Positions 9,260 through 14,052 of a DNA stretch of 14,052 nt are shown piece by piece. The notes beneath the pieces are model-generated. The model was given only the letters and a program-made list of their open reading frames with translations. It did no database searches and was not told where the DNA came from. Location of the stretch: NCBI GenBank assembly GCA_015680635.1, contig JAABOA010000332.1, positions 1,047 through 15,098 on the forward strand, read 5' to 3'. The DNA comes from Lunasporangiospora selenospora (lineage: Eukaryota > Mortierellomycota > Mortierellomycetes > Mortierellales > Mortierellaceae). How positions within the stretch are numbered: the first letter of the stretch is position 1; each line of letters starts with the position of its first letter. A program made the position numbers and the translations under genes.

Positions 9260-12200
9260 TTACTCTCGCTTGGTATCAATGGCAGAATCCGTCTGCGTGT
9301 TCTGGGTCATGTAGGTGCGCATGCGATCCATCTCGGCCTGGCTGTTTGCCTCCAAGCCCAGGGGCTTCATCACCTTGTTCTTGATCCACTTGTACAACTC
9401 GGCAAACGCGTTAAAGATCACAACTGCAGCCAGGACCAGACCCCACTCATAAGTCAATGGCGAGTGCTTGAACACGTTGGTGTTAAAGCCGGGGATGTAG
9501 AGAACGGGGAAAACCAAGAGGGCACCAATGACCACGCTCAGCCACAGCATCTTGTTCTGATTCAGCGTCTTGAGGTTGCTGGGCTTCCATCCACTTTCAC
9601 GGAGAGATCGGCAGTTGATTGCGTGCGACAGAATCAAAAGAGTCATCGAGGCATACGAGGTGGCACGTCCAAGGAAAACACCCTCACACTGCTCGGACCA
9701 GGCACTGTTACAACCCGAACTCAATTCTCCACCGTTGAAACCAAAGACAACAATGCAAAAGTTGGCAAACGACAATATGCCCATAGCAAGACCATAGACG
9801 AACGTGTCCATCACAACCTCGAACGAGAACAGACCCTGCTTGGCTGATCGTGGGGGCTCACGCATGTTGGAGGGGCTTGGGGGCTCAAGACCGAGTCCCA
9901 TGGCAGGAGGCGACGATGTAATCATGTTCAGGAACAGAATCTCGACAGGCGACATGGGGAACACAGCATTTCCAGTCCTGTCCTTGAAAGCCAAACCAAT
10001 AATCAAGACCACAATTTCGGCCACGTTGGCCGACATCAAATGCTGAATAAACTTTTGAATGTTGATAAACATACGACGACCTTCGGCAACGGCCTGGACA
10101 ATGGTGGCAAAGTTGTCATCCGTGAGCACAATATCCGAAGCCTGCTTGGCAACATCCGAACCGGACTGACCCATGGCAATACCGACGTTGGCAGCCTTGA
10201 GCGAAGGAGAGTCGTTGACACCATCACCTGTCATGGCAGCAAACAAGTTACGACGATGGAGAGCAGCAATCATCTTGACCTTGGTGTTGGGTGAGCAGCG
10301 AGCGACGACACGAGGGAGCTCCTCCATCCTGTCAATCTCTTCATCGGGCATCTGGTCAAACTGAAGCGCAGTCATGACCAAGGGGTTGTTCACGGTTGGG
10401 ACATCGTCGGGGATGATAGCGCACTCCTTGGCGATGGCAGCAGCGGTGGCAGGGTGGTCTCCTGTCAACATGTGGACTCGGATACCAGCTTCGTAGCACT
10501 GCAACACAGCAGGACGGGACTCGGCACGAGGAGGATCATAGATACCGACCAAACCCAAGAAAACCAAGTTGGACTCGACCTCATCACGATCCAAGCCATG
10601 AACCAAGTCAACACCAGCAACCGCCTCGTACTTGCGGTACGCAATCGTTAACACACGGAGTCCTCTCTCGGCAAGAGCAGTCATCTTTTCACTGATCATA
10701 TTCTCAAACTCGGCACGCTTGCCACCCTTTTCGTTGATCAGGCTGTGCTCCTTATCGCCCTCACGCCAGAAGTTGCAGCAGCTAATGACACGCTCTGTGG
10801 CACCCTTGGTGAAGACAAAGTACTCTCCAGGACTCTCCTTGGTGGGAGGACTCTGGTAAAGAGCCGACATACGCTTGACAGAGGAATCAAAGGGAAACTC
10901 GGAAACAAGTTCGAAACCTTGGCCGATCAAATCAGGCTTGGAAAGACCAGTCTTGTAGGCCAGAACCTGAAGCGCAATCTCGGTGGGATCACCAATAGCG
11001 GTCCATTCACCATGGGTCTCGGGATGCTGGGTACGACGGAGCTCGGCCATGTTGCAGAGAGAGATAGCCTGGAGAGTGCGGAGGAAATGGTTGGAACCGG
11101 CGCCGTTGACAATACGCTGCTCGTTCTCTTCCTTGAGCTGACCATCAACCATCTCACCCTGTCGGTAGATCTCACCCTCAGGAATGAAGCCAGTACCAGT
11201 TACGCGGAAGTAACCCTCCAGAGGGAGCCACATGCGAACAGCGACCATCTTGGACTGGGTTAAGGTACCGGTCTAAAAATAAATAGGGCAAGATACGTTC
11301 TAGGGGGTAAGCAGAATGGTCTCTCTTTTTGACAGATACCCTATGACGTTCAGTTGCATAGGAGAGCTTAAACGTACCTTGTCTGAACAAATGTTGGTAA
11401 CAGCTCCTAAACTCTCCAAACTTGACAAGCGACGGACAATGGCCTTGAATTCTGCCATTCGACTGACACCAAAAGCCATAGTCAAAGTAACGACGGCAAC
11501 AAGACCCTCGGGAATGATGGCAATCGAGACCGAGATAGCATAGATAGCAGCCTCTTTACTGTACACAAACTTGTGGACACCAAAGACAATGATCACAAGC
11601 ACAATGGCGGCAGCAAAGACCATGTAGGCCATCTTGTCCAGACGCTTCTGCAAGGGAGTCTTCTCGCTCGAGTCGACGCTCATCAAGGACGAGGCAATCT
11701 TGCCGATCTGGGTCTGCATACCGGTAGAGGTGACGATACCTTTGGCACGACCCTTGACCACGGTAGTCGAGGAAAAGACCATGTTCAGGCGATCACCCAA
11801 GGCCTCATCCACGCTCTCGATCACACTCAAGTTCTTTTGCACGGGCAGGGACTCTCCCGTAAGGAGGGCCTCGTCCGTCTCGAGATTGAATACTTCAAAA
11901 AGACGGCAGTCGGCACCGACGACATCACCATCCTCAAAGATCATAATGTCTCCGGGGACGGCCTGGTTGTTGGGGATAGTAATACGGCTTTCATCGCGAA
12001 TGACCTGTGCTGTAGGAGACGACATGTTACGGAGAGCCTCCATAGTCTGCTCCGCATTGAACTCTTGCCAGAAACCAATCAGGGCATTCATGACAATAAT
12101 GAACATAATCACACCACCTTCAGGGTAGTCATTGGTTGCAAAGGCGAGGATCTAGAGAGAGAGAGAAAGAGAGAGAGGCACACAGTTGGTACACATTCAC

Positions 12201-12549
12201 AGTCAATCAAGGTGCTTCTTCCATTGACTTGGTCACTACAATTGGAAAACGGGAAAGAGACATGTTGTGTGAGGGTGTAGGTGGGATGTTGGAGAGGGCG
12301 ACTTACGGCAGCAATGAGAAGGACGCAGACGAGAACGTTTGCTACCTGACGCCAGAGCACTTTGTACCACTTGACACCACCATCGCCCTGAAGCTCGTTG
12401 AGGCCATATTTCTGGAGACGGGCAGCAGCTTCTTCGGAGGAGAGGCCTTCAAGGGTCGAGGTTGCAAGCTCTTGAGCTACTTGATCGACAGAGAGCGTGT
12501 GGTAGGGGGTCTCTGGTTCGAGATCGACAACTTTCTTGCCCTTTCCCAT
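9260..12549 (-). CDS. ENA-type (IID) P-type ATPase, Na+/K+ efflux pump
   Basis: The predicted pump hydrolyses ATP to move alkali cations out of the cytoplasm, probably at the plasma membrane. Three exons, 12549-12307, 12151-11378 and 11272-9260 (TAA), encode 1009 residues, near the family's usual length. Visible in order: N-terminal cation-ATPase region (about 14-82); M1-M2 (about 69-111); actuator loop with TGES at 179-182; M3-M4 with PEGL at 295-298; phosphorylation motif DKTGT with Asp338; GDPTE at 433-437; ATP-binding KGA at 495-497; TGD at 609-611; TGDGVND at 687-693; then about six more helices. The M6 segment ending PAMGLGLE and the following region resemble fungal ENA pumps such as yeast Ena1 rather than SERCA or H+-ATPases. 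The start has G at -3 and +4. SERCA-like residues in M4-M6 are discussed in the findings. Family is secure; the transported ion is inferred. Confidence 0.95.
11273..11377 (-). other. Intron 2 of the ATPase, splitting the DKTGT motif
   Basis: 105 bases, donor GTACGT at 11377, acceptor ATTTTTAG ending at 11273. Phase 0. The join rebuilds CSDK-TGTLTQ exactly, with the intron between Lys339 and Thr340, immediately after the phosphorylated Asp338. The unspliced frame reaches a stop inside the intron. Confidence 0.95.
12152..12306 (-). other. Intron 1 of the ATPase
   Basis: 155 bases, donor GTAAGT at 12306, acceptor CTCTAG ending at 12152 after a long CT tract. Phase 0. The join falls within transmembrane helix 1 and restores a continuous hydrophobic segment leading into NDYPEGG, as expected for the family. 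Confidence 0.93.
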
Positions 12550-12689
12550 AACCTTGTTGATGGGTGAGTGGTGGAGGGAGGAGTGGAAGGAGTGGAAGGT
12601 GTGGCTGGTGGAGAGGAGAGAGGGAGAGAGGGAGAGACGGAATGCTACTAATTGAGTAGAGAGTGGACTGGAGTGGAGTGGTGATGAAT

Positions 12690-12721
12690 GAGTGAATGAA
12701 TGAACGAACGAACGAACGAAT
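12690..12721. repeat. GAAT/GAAC tetranucleotide repeat in the ATPase leader
   Basis: Plus-strand GAAT units pass into GAAC units. On the transcript strand this reads TTCG repeats then TTCA repeats. It lies between the TATA box and the start codon and so is probably in the 5' UTR. Confidence 0.85.
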
Positions 12722-12769
12722 CAAAGAATCAAGAGAAGAAGGAGGGGGAACGCGCGACTGAGAGTCGAC

Positions 12770-12775
12770 TTTATA
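12770..12775 (-). promoter_or_regulatory. TATA box of the ATPase gene
   Basis: TATAAA on the minus strand, about 220 bases upstream of the ATPase start codon, in a GC-balanced context. It predicts a 5' UTR of about 100-190 bases that includes the tetranucleotide repeat and CT tract. The motif is seen; its use is inferred. Confidence 0.6.
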
Positions 12776-12822
12776 CACTCTTGCGAGGAGGAGGGAAAGG
12801 TTGCTCCATTCACTACAAACAA

Positions 12823-12846
12823 ATTGAATAAGCGGGCCTATTCAAT
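12823..12846. promoter_or_regulatory. Inverted repeat upstream of the TATA box, possible transcription-factor site
   Basis: ATTGAATA and TATTCAAT are perfect 8-base arms around an 8-base GC-rich spacer (agcgggcc). It sits about 50-75 bases upstream of the TATA box, where a dimeric activator or repressor would be well placed. I cannot name a factor that binds it. Confidence 0.4.
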
Positions 12847-13360
12847 CTCGCGTCCCCGCGTCGCAAATGAATTCCGACTGAGTAACGGCCGGACTACATT
12901 TTGTCTCGAGCTCTCTCTCTCGCCTCTCCTCTCTCTCCGGCTGCGCGAGAGCATGCCGCGCACCTCGAATCCACTTACCAGGCCCGCGCACATCGCCTCC
13001 CCTCTGGCCATCCCACCATCCCACCATCCCGCCACACCTGTCCTATTCTACTTCCTCCAGATCTCGAGCAGTGCACCCGTAGACTAGGTCAGTAGAGAAG
13101 AGACGCAATACGAACAAGGATAGATCGGACCAAAGCTTGACGCCCTCTCTCCTTCCTTCCCCCTTCCCCAGACACACACGCACGCAACGCGGCCCTAGCC
13201 ATGGTGAGGAAGAAGGCGCATGGGGTAAGCAAGCAGGAAGTGAGGGTCGATAGTGCAAACAAAAGGATAGAGCAAGTTGATCGATGGAGACAAGAGTGGC
13301 CGGAATAGGACAGCCAATTAGCATCTGCAAGGCGCGCGCAGGGCGTCTGGTCTTCAACCT

Positions 13361-13400
13361 TCTCTCTCTCGCTCTTGCCTCTTCTCTCTCGCTCTTGCCT
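13361..13400. repeat. Tandem 20-base duplication in a CT tract
   Basis: Two adjacent 20-base units ending CTCTCTCGCTCTTGCCT, differing only in their first two bases. They sit in a longer pyrimidine tract that continues to about 13450 and arose probably by slippage. Confidence 0.85.
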
Positions 13401-13722
13401 TTCTCTCTCTTTTCTCTCTCTCTGCCCTCTCTTTTATTCCCTTCTCTGTCATCTCCTATCCTCTCTTATTCTGGCCCTTTCCTTTTTCATCGTCCTTCGG
13501 TGGAGCTTTGGTGTAGATGGGGAAGCAGGGGCAGGAGGCACCTGTGAAGGGTTCAAGGGCTCGAAGAAAGGGGCGAATACCTTTTTTTTGCAGGGTAGTG
13601 GTTCGAGCCTGGTGGATAAAGTGTCGAGGCCCTGGATGTATGGTGTACTGTATGTTTGTATGTGTATGGGATATCTCCTCTGCGTCATCACAGCGATGGA
13701 CCCACTGAATAAAAAACAACGT

Positions 13723-13740
13723 GCCAGGATCTGGCCTGGC
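13723..13740. promoter_or_regulatory. GCCAGG inverted repeat, candidate PacC/Rim101-type site pair
   Basis: GCCAGG and CCTGGC face each other with a 6-base spacer. GCCARG is the known core recognised by PacC/Rim101 alkaline-pH regulators in ascomycetes, and ENA pumps there respond to alkaline pH and salt. The site is about 1.2 kb upstream of the pump's start, which is far, and the core is short, so this is suggestive only. Confidence 0.25.
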
Positions 13741-14025
13741 TTCTTTGTAAGGAGCAATGCCTTGTACTCCTTTTCTCCCCTCCACCTCCGCTCTGACAAT
13801 CTCATCTGCAAAGCATTAGGCATTGGTGGCGAGGCGAGTAGTATGAATAGGCAAAGTGAAAGGGCAAAGTGAGTAGGGGGGCATGAGCATGCTGTTTTCT
13901 GAATAAGAACAAGAGAACAGGTGGGAGAAACCTCGCACAGCAGGGCCACACACGCAAGGGCATCGACCAAAAGTGCTCGGGTCGCTTGTGTTGCTTCTTA
14001 TTCCTGCATTGTAAACCGATTCAAA

Positions 14026-14052
14026 ATGGCAGTTGGAAATGAAGCGACTCGG
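14026..14052 (+). CDS. Possible start of a divergent plus-strand gene (partial)
   Basis: An ATG preceded by CAAA (A at -3) and followed by G opens nine codons (MAVGNEATR) that run to the window edge. The context is strong, but nine codons are too few to identify or confirm a gene. If real, it would share the roughly 1.3 kb region up to the pump's TATA box as a divergent promoter. Confidence 0.25.

Larger units (their letters stand above)
12550..14025. other. ATPase promoter and upstream intergenic region
   Basis: No convincing gene in about 1.5 kb. From the ATPase start outward it holds a leader that reads CT-rich on the transcript strand (12566-12650), a TTCA/TTCG tetranucleotide repeat (12690-12721), a TATA box (12770-12775), an inverted repeat (12823-12846), CT-rich tracts at 12905-12940 and 13360-13450, and a GCCAGG inverted repeat (13723-13740). 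Open frames here are Ser/Leu- or Pro-rich by-products of CT repeats. Confidence 0.6.

Noticed and set aside
9194-9847. Long plus-strand open frame (217 codons) antisense to the pump
   Set aside because: It and similar frames at 10745-11263 and 11573-12280 lie opposite conserved pump exons. They show no domain and are explained by the codon pattern of the real strand.
13600-13609. GGTTCGAGCC, resembling a tRNA T-loop or pol III B box
   Set aside because: The flanking bases do not form a T stem and no matching A box or acceptor stem was seen.
13449-13970. Minus-strand open frame of 173 codons upstream of the pump
   Set aside because: No recognisable domain, mixed Cys/Pro/Lys composition, no supported splice or promoter context, and it overlaps other equally weak frames on both strands.

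Overview
The window looks like nuclear DNA of a filamentous fungus. It has short GT-AG introns, a TATA box, CT-rich leaders, many microsatellites and long Gln/Ser/Pro-rich coding tracts. The style (ENA-type cation ATPase, very long polyQ proteins, tetranucleotide repeats) suggests an early-diverging fungus such as a Mortierella relative. That placement is inference from style, not a marker gene. I see no bacterial operon, CRISPR array, transposon or rRNA.

Two genes lie head to tail on the minus strand. Bases 9260-12549 hold a complete three-exon P-type ATPase of the ENA/IID family (1009 residues as modelled), which should export Na+ or K+ across a membrane using ATP. All catalytic motifs are intact. 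Its upstream region (12550-14025) carries a TATA box, an 8-bp-arm inverted repeat just upstream of it, a TTCG-type microsatellite in the leader, CT tracts and a GCCAGG inverted repeat. At the extreme right edge an ATG in good context (14026, plus strand) could begin a divergent gene.

Bases 1-8068 hold most of one very large gene whose 3' end lies outside the window. As modelled it has three exons and at least 2504 residues. I recognise no enzyme domain. It is almost wholly low-complexity and probably disordered: Pro/Gln/Ser-rich N-terminus, Arg/Ser-rich block, acidic blocks, two DPF motifs, a heptaproline, a short coiled coil, Ala9, and two polyQ tracts of 42 and 15 codons. The last exon seen is an uninterrupted 5.6 kb open frame. 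The intron before it carries an in-frame TGA, so retention would truncate the protein.

Between the genes (8069-9259) lie the ATPase 3' UTR with AATAAA signals and the presumed promoter/leader of the large gene, which is dense in GA, GT, TGTC and CT repeats. Nothing in the sequence shows that the two genes act together. No clearly new biological system is evident. The points most worth a second look are the SERCA-like cation-site residues in the ENA pump, the giant disordered protein with its frame-preserving stop-containing intron, and the palindromes upstream of the pump.
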